From Candidatus Cloacimonadota bacterium (GTDB taxonomy: Bacteria; Muiribacteriota; UBA6191), in assembly GCA_002402105.1 (NCBI GenBank), contig NVVD01000001.1, positions 382,944-446,943 of the forward strand: 64,000 nt of DNA. Reading direction: 5' to 3'. The notes below the pieces were generated by a model. That model saw nothing but the letters and a program-made list of their open reading frames with translations. It made no database searches and was not told where the DNA came from. Positions 53,449 to 61,949 of the stretch are shown piece by piece. Position numbers and translations under genes: made by a program. Every line of letters begins with the position of its first letter. Position 1 is the stretch's first letter.

Positions 53449-54873
53449 TTATATTTTAAAACCTGAATCTTTATTTAATAGTCTAAATAGTGCTTCTTTT
53501 TCCCTTTTTGAAAAAACATTAGAAAAAAAGGTAACAAGTAGGATTGAAAAGAAGGAAGCAATAGATATGGTTAGAAGATTAGATATATTATTGATTGCTA
53601 CAACAGATGTAGCATAATACAGAACTCCATAAGAAATCAATAATACTTTAAGAAAGACAACAAAGTTAACTTTGAGATTAATTATTATTCCATAAACTCT
53701 TATTAGGTTAAAGTTTTTTATATTATTAGCTATGACATGAGCGATAATAGCTCCTTTAAAGCTATAGAAATACCCTAATATACATAATGAAATTAAATGA
53801 ATAGATCCCGAAGTAAAACTATTTGTTACAAAAACTTTTAAGTCATTTTTAATGTAGATTCTAGAGGCATACAGATAAGAAAAGTGTCCAATAAAAAGAC
53901 AGAAAATCGTTGGAGAAAGGAGGTAGATAATGTCAGAATATTTACCATGAAAAAAGAGCACTTCAGCTTTTTTAGATAAAAATGCAACTATCATTACAAT
54001 TGGTATAAATGTTGTAATAAAAACTTTATTCCAAATATTTAAAATAAAATAATAATAATCATCAAATTTTTTATGTTTAATTAAAATATTGTTAATTACA
54101 ACTTCTAATCTAGTCATAATTGAAATATTTGTGACAATTAAATTTGACATAGAAATTATAAATGCGTATTTAGCAACATCTATACCTGTATGTAATGATC
54201 TTAGATATAGTATTGATATAGAGGGTAACAGTAGTAACTCATAAAAACTACTTTGTAAAAAGTAACTAGCTTGAGAGATAATTTTTTTTTGACTCAAATG
54301 TCGTGAAAATAGTTTAATTTTAAATTTAAAAGTTGATAATAAAAAAAGTAGAAACTCATAACACAATAATACATATATAATATTACTTAATGTTAAACAC
54401 TTATATTTATAACAATATAAAATAGAGAAAAGCTTTAGTAAAGAAGTAAGTAATAGGCTGTTATAGGTGTAAGAATACTCTAAGTTAATTATAAAATACG
54501 AATGAATAATTAAGTTATTTATAGATTTAAAAAAAACTATTATCGATAAATAATATAAATATTCGAATTTTATAAAGTGAAAATATAAATTAGTGGTAAA
54601 TAGAATTATTATAATTATAAAACTGAAACTAACTTTAATTTGAAGTAATTGATTACAAAGGTTAAGTTTATCTTTTTTTTGTAGTTGAGGGATATATTTT
54701 TGTAATAATCCAGAAAAGCCTAAATGACTTATGAAAGTTAATATAATTATTATTGATAGAAAAAAGTTATACTTTCCAAAGCTTTCAATACTAAGAGTTT
54801 TAACTATTATTAATGAAATAATTAAGTTAATTATTGATATTAATATATTATAAAAGTATTGATACTTGATCAT
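53449..54873 (-). CDS. Polysaccharide flippase (Wzx-like, MOP superfamily)
   Basis: A 474-residue protein with 12-14 membrane segments and very high Ile/Leu/Phe/Tyr content. The N-terminal 'TLSIESFGKYNFFLSIIIIL' is a Wzx/RfbX-like start, and a charged loop near residue 275 is also typical. It would carry lipid-linked glycan units to the periplasmic face. No Wzy polymerase or WaaL ligase is recognised beside it. Spacing to the neighbours on the same strand (8 and 19 bases) shows an operon. Confidence 0.88.
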   Translation of the reverse strand: MIKYQYFYNILISIINLIISLIIVKTLSIESFGKYNFFLSIIIILTFISHLGFSGLLQKYIPQLQKKDKLNLCNQLLQIKVSFSFIIIIILFTTNLYFHFIKFEYLYYLSIIVFFKSINNLIIHSYFIINLEYSYTYNSLLLTSLLKLFSILYCYKYKCLTLSNIIYVLLCYEFLLFLLSTFKFKIKLFSRHLSQKKIISQASYFLQSSFYELLLLPSISILYLRSLHTGIDVAKYAFIISMSNLIVTNISIMTRLEVVINNILIKHKKFDDYYYFILNIWNKVFITTFIPIVMIVAFLSKKAEVLFFHGKYSDIIYLLSPTIFCLFIGHFSYLYASRIYIKNDLKVFVTNSFTSGSIHLISLCILGYFYSFKGAIIAHVIANNIKNFNLIRVYGIIINLKVNFVVFLKVLLISYGVLYYATSVVAINNISNLLTISIASFFSILLVTFFSNVFSKREKEALFRLLNKDSGFKI

Positions 54874-54881
54874 AAACAGTA

Positions 54882-55901
54882 TTAAATTAGATTAATTAGA
54901 GTTTTTATTCGGTTTATATATGTATGGGATTGGACATCTTCAAGGGCTTGATTTGTAATCTTTTCCCTAAATGACTTATTATTGATTGCATATGTAAATT
55001 TTTCTTTAAAATCGCTTAAGTCAGGATTAAACATTAAACAATTTTTTTCATTAATTAATATATCTTCGTACTTTTGTGTTTTGGGGCATAAAATGAGTGA
55101 TTTGGTTGCCATTAATTCAAAAAAACGAGTATTAAATATTCCAATAGCAGAAGGAGTATTTAAAAAGACTTTAGTTTGATTCAAAAGTTTTACATACTTT
55201 TCTCCTTTAGGAAGTAAATTTTGATAAAAGAGATTTTTTGCTCCCCATTCAGCCCAAAAAATAGAATACATTTTATACTCTGGTCTTAATAACTTGAAAA
55301 TAGAGTTTAATCCACAATTTGACTTTTTATTAATATGTTGTTTTTGAAAAATATGTTGTTTAATATTAAATCTAAGGTCAGTATGGTTTTTGTGTAAAGA
55401 TCCAGAAAATGAAAAATCATAAACTCGAGAGAGATTTAAGTTTTTGAATCTATTTAATGAAATACCAAAGGGTAGGTATAAAAACTTTATTCCAATTTGA
55501 TTTTCCCACTTTTTAGCATTTGGATGTACAGTACAAACTAAATCAATCTTATTTTTTTTTATGTATTGAAACCTTATATCCAATTTTTTATATTCTTTAT
55601 TTAAAAAATAAACCTTAGGAATATTTTTAATTAAGCTTAAATCTATACTTGGTTGAGGATCCACAGAATCTAAAGATTCGTCTTCATCCCAACTTGTTGA
55701 ACAAACAATTAAGTCTACTGTAGTTGGAGTAAAGTTAGACTTTGCAATAACCTCTAATATAGAGTCATTTGAATCATAATGACTATAGCCTGGTCCATAT
55801 ACAAATGTATTTGAAACACTTATAAAAGCATTAATAGAGTCTTGATGATAGTAACCAGAACTGTAGTTTTGATAGTTTTTTGATAATAAAATAATATTCA
55901 T
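54882..55901 (-). CDS. Glycosyltransferase, CgeB/GT-B-like (group 1_2)
   Basis: A 339-residue protein of the CgeB-like type. The C-terminal 'TRFFELMATKSLILCPKTQ' and 'EKNCLMFNPDLSDF' are the donor-binding region of glycosyl_transf_1_2 proteins, where the first half is divergent. An internal 'DFSFSGSLHKNHTDLR' fits the fold's beta-strand-loop. Role in the glycan path is clear, specificity is not. The gene abuts the next methyltransferase gene with 0 spacer and likely shares its transcript. Confidence 0.82.
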   Translation of the reverse strand: MNIILLSKNYQNYSSGYYHQDSINAFISVSNTFVYGPGYSHYDSNDSILEVIAKSNFTPTTVDLIVCSTSWDEDESLDSVDPQPSIDLSLIKNIPKVYFLNKEYKKLDIRFQYIKKNKIDLVCTVHPNAKKWENQIGIKFLYLPFGISLNRFKNLNLSRVYDFSFSGSLHKNHTDLRFNIKQHIFQKQHINKKSNCGLNSIFKLLRPEYKMYSIFWAEWGAKNLFYQNLLPKGEKYVKLLNQTKVFLNTPSAIGIFNTRFFELMATKSLILCPKTQKYEDILINEKNCLMFNPDLSDFKEKFTYAINNKSFREKITNQALEDVQSHTYINRIKTLINLI

Positions 55902-56642
55902 TTAGTTTTTTAATAAGTCATTAGAGGTGCAAATTTCTTTAAAATTTGAGTAAGGCAAAAAACTAAGTTGATGTTGAAAAAATAAGTGTTTTAATTTTAC
56001 TTTTGAATAAACTTGAATATGTTCTGGAGTAGGAACATAATTTAGGTAAGGGGTTATAAAATAAAATATTTTTTTAGTATTATTGATAGAGTAAATAAGT
56101 TTGTTTAAAATATTGTTAGGGAGGTGCTCTAAAACATCAATGGCTACAATTATATCAAAATCATCTAAAGAGTTTAATGTATCTTCTATATTTTCAACCT
56201 TAAATAAAAACCTATCATCAGATGAGAGTTTTGTTTTACATGTATTAATTGAAGCTTTACTAATATCTACCCCAACATAAGAAGCTATATTATTGTTAAA
56301 CTTTAATAATTCAGCCAAATAACCAGGTCCACAGCCTATTTCTAAAATATTTAATTTATCATTTTTATTGGCTATAAACTTAGAAATATCCTGATAGTAG
56401 TTTTTCCCGTTTTTTTTTGAATCTCCCCAATGCTTCCACATAATATCCCAATATTCAGGATCGTGAACACTATACTTTTTTCCATTTATAGCTATACTTT
56501 CTTCAATGCCATATTTAGAAAAGTCACAATTTAAATAAGGTAAAATATTAATGAAATAATCTAAAATATAAAAGTTAAATTGACCAATTAATAGTTGATA
56601 ATAATATAACAATTTAAATTTTATTTTTATTAGGATGTTCAT
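55902..56642 (-). CDS. SAM-dependent methyltransferase
   Basis: A 246-residue class I methyltransferase with a hydrophobic N-terminal 35 residues (possibly a membrane-proximal helix). The SAM loop 'ILEIGCGPGYLAELL' is canonical; 'YVGVDISKASINTC' and 'DIIVAIDVLEHLPNN' complete the fold. It overlaps the epimerase stop by 4 bases (ATGA), so it is coupled to sugar-nucleotide synthesis. It may modify a sugar, a lipid carrier or the chain end. Confidence 0.87.
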   Translation of the reverse strand: MNILIKIKFKLLYYYQLLIGQFNFYILDYFINILPYLNCDFSKYGIEESIAINGKKYSVHDPEYWDIMWKHWGDSKKNGKNYYQDISKFIANKNDKLNILEIGCGPGYLAELLKFNNNIASYVGVDISKASINTCKTKLSSDDRFLFKVENIEDTLNSLDDFDIIVAIDVLEHLPNNILNKLIYSINNTKKIFYFITPYLNYVPTPEHIQVYSKVKLKHLFFQHQLSFLPYSNFKEICTSNDLLKN

Positions 56643-57754
56643 GAAGTTTTATTTCTAACAGCACTATTAATCCCAGGATTAAAGTCAGATAATAATTGGA
56701 TGTCTTCCCAATTTTGTTTAAACCATGAAATATTTTCTAAAAAACCCTTTTCAAATTCAATTATAGGTTCATATTTAATAAGTAATTTAGCTTTTTCAAT
56801 AGAAGCAAGCAGGCGAGGTTTTGTATCCCACTTTCTTCTAGGTTTAAAACAAATAGGAGTAGTATTTTGAGTTGTTTTATTTACTAGTTCAGCCATACTT
56901 TTAATGGAAATTTCTTTTCCAGAGGCTAAGTTAAAGTTCTCTCCTACTGCTTCATTATAAAATCCAGCTTTAACTAAGCCCTGAACTAGGTCAAGAACTG
57001 AAGTGAAATCTCTAGTTTCATTACCTTCTCCAGTTATTGGTAGTGAACCCTTGGAAAGTGCCCAATATATAAAATTTGGTATAACGTTTCTATATTGGCC
57101 TGGAATTTCCCCAGGTCCGTAAGAGTTAAAAAACCTACAATTTACGATTGGTAAATTGTAGTGGTGTCTATAAAAGTTATTGTACATTTCACCAACCATT
57201 TTATTTATTTGGTATGGTGTTGTTAAATGCATTGATATAAAATCCTCTTTTAAAGGTAACTGAGGGTAAGAACCATAAATAGCACATCCACTTGATGCAT
57301 AAATAAATTTTTCAACATTAGAAATATTGGAATATTCTAAGAGTTTGATATGTCCTATTGTATCAACTTCGGCAGACTCTTCTGGAAAGTCTATAGAGTT
57401 TTGATTGGCAAAAAATGCTGCTAAGTGAAAAACAAGAGAAATATTTTCTTTAAATACTCTTTTTAAAGATCGATCATTTCTAATATCTCCTTCAATAAGC
57501 ATTACATTTGATAGTGGAGGGACATTCCAAGAGGACTTAAGTTTGATAGAAGAGAAATTATCAAGAATTAAAATTAAACCATTATCTCCTACTAATTTAG
57601 AGAGTACTAGTACAAGGTTGCTTCCTATTGCTCCTGCTCCACCCGTAATTAAAATGGTTTTATTTAAGTAGTAGTTATTAATATCATTAGATAATTTTAG
57701 AGAATTTAAGTAAGTATCAACTATTTGGATTCTAAAGCTCCAGTTTTGTTTCAT
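56639..57754 (-). CDS. NAD-dependent sugar epimerase/dehydratase (extended SDR)
   Basis: A 371-residue extended SDR. The NAD loop is 'ILITGGAGAIGSNLV' (GxxGxxG); catalytic region has 'YASSGCAIYGSYP' and the tyrosine-lysine pair in 'TPYQINKMVGEM'. A typical 'CRFFNSYGPGEIPGQYRNVI' strand follows and 'RDFTSVLDLVQGLVKAG' near the end. It makes a nucleotide-sugar by epimerisation or dehydration for this locus. It is the first gene of the minus-strand glycan operon, with a 178-base divergent gap toward the next methyltransferase. Confidence 0.92.
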   Translation of the reverse strand: MKQNWSFRIQIVDTYLNSLKLSNDINNYYLNKTILITGGAGAIGSNLVLVLSKLVGDNGLILILDNFSSIKLKSSWNVPPLSNVMLIEGDIRNDRSLKRVFKENISLVFHLAAFFANQNSIDFPEESAEVDTIGHIKLLEYSNISNVEKFIYASSGCAIYGSYPQLPLKEDFISMHLTTPYQINKMVGEMYNNFYRHHYNLPIVNCRFFNSYGPGEIPGQYRNVIPNFIYWALSKGSLPITGEGNETRDFTSVLDLVQGLVKAGFYNEAVGENFNLASGKEISIKSMAELVNKTTQNTTPICFKPRRKWDTKPRLLASIEKAKLLIKYEPIIEFEKGFLENISWFKQNWEDIQLLSDFNPGINSAVRNKTS

Positions 57755-57932
57755 AATTTTCCTGTATTTTAGTTTGTTATATTATTCCTTTAGTATAAGG
57801 TTTGTTTTAAAAAAAAGTCAAATATATAAACTCAATTTCAAAAATTTTTTTATAAAAAAATTAGCTCCTCACTCTGTGTTAATGTAGAATGGTACTAGGC
57901 ACATAGATTCTTTTTATTTCTCTTTTAAAATT

Positions 57933-58652
57933 ATGTTAGAAAAAATCCTTCAAATTCCATTTAAAATTATATTAAAACTTTTAAAACTTCACCCAATTAC
58001 TTTAATTTGGGTTTTAAAAAAAATAATGAAATTACACTCGTATTGTTATCATTTATCAGGAGAGCTCTCTATTTTATATGAAGGTGGGACTCATCCAAAG
58101 CATAAGATAATTAAATATAAAGAATGGTTTGTAGATCAAATTAATGAAAATGATAGTGTTTTAGATGTGGGCTGTAATACAGGTTTGTTGGCTCAACAAC
58201 TAAGTAAAAAAGCAAAATTTGTCTATGGTATTGAAATACAAGAAAACTTAATTAAAAAAGCTAAAAAAAGTATAAATGAAAAAAACATTGAATTTATTTG
58301 TGCAGATGCAACTACATATAACTTTGATAAAATGTTAATTAACTGTGTTACTTTATCTAATGTATTGGAGCATATAGAGTTTCGTGTAGACTTTTTAAAA
58401 AAAGTAATTAAAAATATTAAATGGTTAGATAAAAGTAATAGAAAATTTTATATACGAGTACCTATTATTGAGAGAGAGTGGATTGCTGTATACAAAAAAC
58501 AAATGGGCTTAGATTACCGCTTAGACCCAACTCACTATACAGAATACACTGTAACAGAGTTTTATGAAGAAATGAAAGAAGCAGGTATAGAAGTATTAAA
58601 TCATGAAATTAGATTTGGAGAAATTTTTTCTGTTTGTAGAGCCTTAACTTAA
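57933..58652 (+). CDS. SAM-dependent methyltransferase
   Basis: A 239-residue class I methyltransferase with a hydrophobic, basic N-terminus of 30 residues. The SAM loop 'VLDVGCNTGLLAQQL' and 'FVYGIEIQENLIKKA' are clear, and 'NCVTLSNVLEHIEF' carries the post-III block. The third class I methyltransferase of the locus. It points away from the epimerase and converges on the RDD gene with 4 bases between stops. Confidence 0.88.
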   Translation: MLEKILQIPFKIILKLLKLHPITLIWVLKKIMKLHSYCYHLSGELSILYEGGTHPKHKIIKYKEWFVDQINENDSVLDVGCNTGLLAQQLSKKAKFVYGIEIQENLIKKAKKSINEKNIEFICADATTYNFDKMLINCVTLSNVLEHIEFRVDFLKKVIKNIKWLDKSNRKFYIRVPIIEREWIAVYKKQMGLDYRLDPTHYTEYTVTEFYEEMKEAGIEVLNHEIRFGEIFSVCRALT

Positions 58653-58656
58653 TTTT

Positions 58657-60051
58657 TTATTTAGTCGAGGTTTCTATTATTACCTCAAAATCCCCTTCAG
58701 ATAACACAGTATCTATACCAACAACATAACACTTAGCTAATACATCATGTAGTCCTTGTCTTTGTTTATGAATAAAGGCATAAAACATGCCAATAAATAT
58801 ACCAAAAGATAAAACTGCACTAATTAAAGTTAAAATACTAATCATTGGGATAAAAGTAGCAATAATAGAGATTAAACTAGAAAATAACATCGGTCCAAAC
58901 TTAAGTAATGATCTGATGAGAGCCTGTTTATCACTTAATATTTGATTGTCTTTATCAACAATTTTTATTTTACAAAGAATCTTTCCGATTGTTCCTTGGT
59001 AAGTTGATGTCTCCATTTTAAAATAATAAAAAATAATTAATGAACTAAGTAAAACTTGTAATAAGCTTCCGACAATTCCTAGACCAATGGTTGATAAAAT
59101 AATATGTATTGGTACAGCGACAATAAAAGGTATCATTAAAAAAACTGTATCAATTAATGAAGAAAGTACCCGTATTTTAGGGTGAGTAAAGCTATTTTCT
59201 GAGTTATTTATTTTTAATTTAATAATAGTTGAGTCAATAGGAGATTGCAAACGTGAAGTAATAGCAGGCATTATTTTATTAAAAGATACTTTTGGAAGTT
59301 GAAACTTCTTTTTTTTAGGCTTTTTTTGTTCTTCTTCTGAACTTACTTCAGAGAGTTCATTTTCATTGAGTATTTCTTCAACTAACTTTTCATCAATATT
59401 GTTTTCAATCTGATCAGGAGGATTAACTTTTTTTGTGGGTTCTTGATTATTTTTGGTTTCTAGCTTTTCTTTTAATGATATATTTATTTTAGGTAGTGCA
59501 ATGGTCTGTTCACTAGTTATTTTATCGATACTAGGAGGAAATAAAGTATCACCATCTTTACTTGTTTCACTAAAATTAAAATCTTCATCATCCGTAATGT
59601 CAAAGGGAGAGTCTTCTTCTATAGGAGAAAAAAAGTCTACTTCTTCTTCGATGTTTTGCGATGAATCATCCACTAAGTTGTTAGTACTTTCTTGAATAAG
59701 TTGATCTAAAGATTCAAGAGTAAAATGAGAACTACAGTCCATTGAAATTGCAATATACTTTAAAATATCTTCTTGTTCATTATTAGGGTGACTCTCAGCA
59801 AGAGTTTTTTTAGTTTCCAGAAAAAAGGCCTTTAGGTCTATCATCCGATCTTGAGGGTTAGCTGGGCGAAGACTAGATGTTTCTTTTTTTATTTTTTTAA
59901 AACTTTCAGGGCTTATTTTTAAAAACGAATTTAAATTTTTAAAGTAATACTTTTCAGCGGGATTTACTTTAGACGTTTGATTTAACTCTAATAGATAAAC
60001 AGTAAGAATTTTTTCACAAAGCTCTTTTGATAAATTAAATTCTGATTCCAT
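58657..60051 (-). CDS. RDD-family membrane protein with long acidic N-terminal region
   Basis: A 464-residue protein. Residues 1-255 are soluble and low in complexity, rich in Asp, Glu, Ser and Lys with several 'EEE' and 'EED' clusters, then a basic 'KKPKKKKFQLPK' stretch. The C-terminal 170 residues form an RDD domain: 'HPKIRVLSSLIDTVFLM' (R and D of the name) and 'YQGTIGKILCKIKIVD', with four membrane helices and 'RQGLHDVLAKCYVVG' as the closing signature. RDD proteins are suggested ion or proton exchangers. The acidic cytoplasmic extension is unusual in length. Confidence 0.85.
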   Translation of the reverse strand: MESEFNLSKELCEKILTVYLLELNQTSKVNPAEKYYFKNLNSFLKISPESFKKIKKETSSLRPANPQDRMIDLKAFFLETKKTLAESHPNNEQEDILKYIAISMDCSSHFTLESLDQLIQESTNNLVDDSSQNIEEEVDFFSPIEEDSPFDITDDEDFNFSETSKDGDTLFPPSIDKITSEQTIALPKINISLKEKLETKNNQEPTKKVNPPDQIENNIDEKLVEEILNENELSEVSSEEEQKKPKKKKFQLPKVSFNKIMPAITSRLQSPIDSTIIKLKINNSENSFTHPKIRVLSSLIDTVFLMIPFIVAVPIHIILSTIGLGIVGSLLQVLLSSLIIFYYFKMETSTYQGTIGKILCKIKIVDKDNQILSDKQALIRSLLKFGPMLFSSLISIIATFIPMISILTLISAVLSFGIFIGMFYAFIHKQRQGLHDVLAKCYVVGIDTVLSEGDFEVIIETSTK

Positions 60052-60273
60052 TTTACAACCCGATAGATAAACATGATAGTTTATAAAACATTCGTAATTT
60101 AAATATAAAGATTAAAGCTTTTAGGGAGGTAAATTTGATTAGATTAAATGAGGTCTACATTAAACCCTGTTTATTTCTATTGTTGTACTGCTTTTAATAG
60201 CAATTAAATATTTTATTTGATATATCACACAGACTTGGTTTTATGGTTATGTAGAAAGTCTTTTACATTTGGA
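60052..60273. other. Intergenic region without recognised genes
   Basis: The gap between the RDD gene start and the terminator of the next gene holds AT-rich DNA only; I see no small gene or strong promoter. Confidence 0.3.
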
Positions 60274-60305
60274 TATAAAAAAACCAAAGAAAAGTCTCTG
60301 GTTTC
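60274..60305 (-). terminator. Rho-independent terminator after the glycine-zipper gene
   Basis: On the minus strand AAACCAGA pairs with TTTGGTTT (one G-U) over an 8-base loop, followed by seven T. It lies 21 bases after the stop codon. Confidence 0.8.
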
Positions 60306-60325
60306 AATTTTAATATTTATATTTT

Positions 60326-60928
60326 TTAATGATCGTTTAATTTAGCACGACTATACTTTCTACGACTTGAACGGGGGTATCTATGTGATCTTTGTGGGTA
60401 AGTTATTGGTGCTTGTACAACTCTAATTGGCTCTTGCACAACAGTATTTACAATCATATCATCAGGAAACTGAATATTTAAAAAAATATTTACTTTGTCT
60501 TTTTTATAAGTATAAAATTTGTCATAACTTTGTCCCAAAATAGTTAAGTGGTGAGTATAGCCAGTTAATACTTTTTTACTATTTTGTTTGTACCTAGTTT
60601 CGCATCTTTGCTCTTTGGTATAATAACCAGCATCACGTCTCTTTGTAACACCAGATGCAAGTAATGCGCCTAAAATTGTTGCAGCCTTTTTTCCGTTTCC
60701 TTTTCCTATTTTACTACCTATTAACCCTCCAATAATGGCTCCACCTAAATTAAACTTACTCTTTGTTCGAGCAGGAACTTTTTCAATCCAGCATGACTCG
60801 TAAGGTATTTGTTCAACAACGGTTTCATAAACAGCTGTATGGCTTTGGACTGGAATCTCTAACTCCATTCCATTTTGATGATTTGTAAATCCTATTGTTG
60901 TGATAAGTAAAAATAAAAGTGTTTTCAT
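60326..60928 (-). CDS. Secreted glycine-zipper (17 kDa antigen-like) protein
   Basis: I choose ATG 60928 (200 residues), because the hydrophobic signal starts there and GGAGA lies before it; an ATG 4 codons upstream overlaps that site. After the signal the residues 60-80 form a glycine zipper 'GGAIIGGLIGSKIGKGNGKK', as in outer-membrane-associated glycine-zipper proteins that can insert in membranes. Two cysteines are present ('ESCWIEKV' and 'QRCETRYK'), and 'TGYTHHLTILGQ' follows. No lipobox is visible. Function is unknown; family members often act in envelope integrity. Confidence 0.82.
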   Translation of the reverse strand: MKTLLFLLITTIGFTNHQNGMELEIPVQSHTAVYETVVEQIPYESCWIEKVPARTKSKFNLGGAIIGGLIGSKIGKGNGKKAATILGALLASGVTKRRDAGYYTKEQRCETRYKQNSKKVLTGYTHHLTILGQSYDKFYTYKKDKVNIFLNIQFPDDMIVNTVVQEPIRVVQAPITYPQRSHRYPRSSRRKYSRAKLNDH

Positions 60929-61032
60929 GATTGTCTCCATTTGTTTTTATAAAAGTGATACATTTTTTGTTTTCATAATGTATAGATGTTTATAAAGATC
61001 AAATGGTTACAATTATTTTTTATTTTAAAGGT

Positions 61033-61722
61033 TTAATTTTTAGAATTATATCGAATGAGTCCATCTTTAGCATAATAAATATACCCTTGGTTATTTAATT
61101 TAGGAGTTTTGCTAAAAGAGTTTAAAAGACAGTTTTGATATTGTGATTGGTTGCTTAAGTAATGACTTTTTTTAGAGACAACACAAACAAAGTTTCCAGA
61201 TCGGTTTTTTGAGTACATTGTTTTTGGAAGTTTTGAGATATATTTGATTCCATCTCCAGCATCATAAATGTTACTTAAAATAGCTTGTAATGTATTTTCT
61301 CCGTTTCTAGTGGTGATAGAATCCCCAGATGATTTAGGATTTGGATACATTTGGTTTTTATATGCATATTTATTAATAGCTTTTTGTATTTTTTTAATTA
61401 TATATTTACTTCTTTTTACTCGTCTTATTTTTTTTGCTTTTTTAATTTTTTTAATTCGTATTTTATTATTATAAGACTGATTAATAGTTAAAACTGAAAA
61501 ACAGATGCTAGAGGCTAAAAATAAAATGACAGCTTTAGAAGGAAAGTCAAACCAAAAAGCCATAGAAATAATAGAACAAGGTATGAAAGTTAAAATGATA
61601 TTAAAATCAGATAAAAACCTTGATAGATTAAAAAAACTAATTGAAAAGACCCAAATAGCCAATATAATAATAGATAATATTTGATTGGTACCAAGGGCAA
61701 TATTGTTTTTTGTTTCTTCCAT
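61033..61722 (-). CDS. Membrane protein with pseudopilin-like C-terminal domain, unknown
   Basis: A 229-residue protein with three predicted membrane segments (about residues 13-30, 38-56, 61-80), a very basic cytoplasmic linker 'KIRIKKIKKAKKIRRVKRS', and a C-terminal 115 residues that contain 'IQKAINKYAYKNQMYPNP' then several Gly/Tyr turns. That segment recalls the start of the GspG-type pseudopilin globular domain, where a long helix is followed by 'YP'. The membrane part and basic linker do not fit a pilin. I cannot name a family. Confidence 0.55.
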   Translation of the reverse strand: MEETKNNIALGTNQILSIIILAIWVFSISFFNLSRFLSDFNIILTFIPCSIISMAFWFDFPSKAVILFLASSICFSVLTINQSYNNKIRIKKIKKAKKIRRVKRSKYIIKKIQKAINKYAYKNQMYPNPKSSGDSITTRNGENTLQAILSNIYDAGDGIKYISKLPKTMYSKNRSGNFVCVVSKKSHYLSNQSQYQNCLLNSFSKTPKLNNQGYIYYAKDGLIRYNSKN

Positions 61723-61949
61723 TTTATATCTCCTTTAAGTTATGTATATAATTTAGTTTAGTTTTTCTAAGCACTAGTAGTCAAGCTACTTCCATGGATT
61801 TTTTTGCTTTAATAATTAATATTTAATAAAAATGTCAAGTGGAAAATAGCTTAATATTTTATTGATTTTTTGGCTTGACGGATAATATAAATGTTTTTTG
61901 TTATACTGGGGTTTAACTTTTGTATTATGACTAAAAAGAAGAAATAAAA

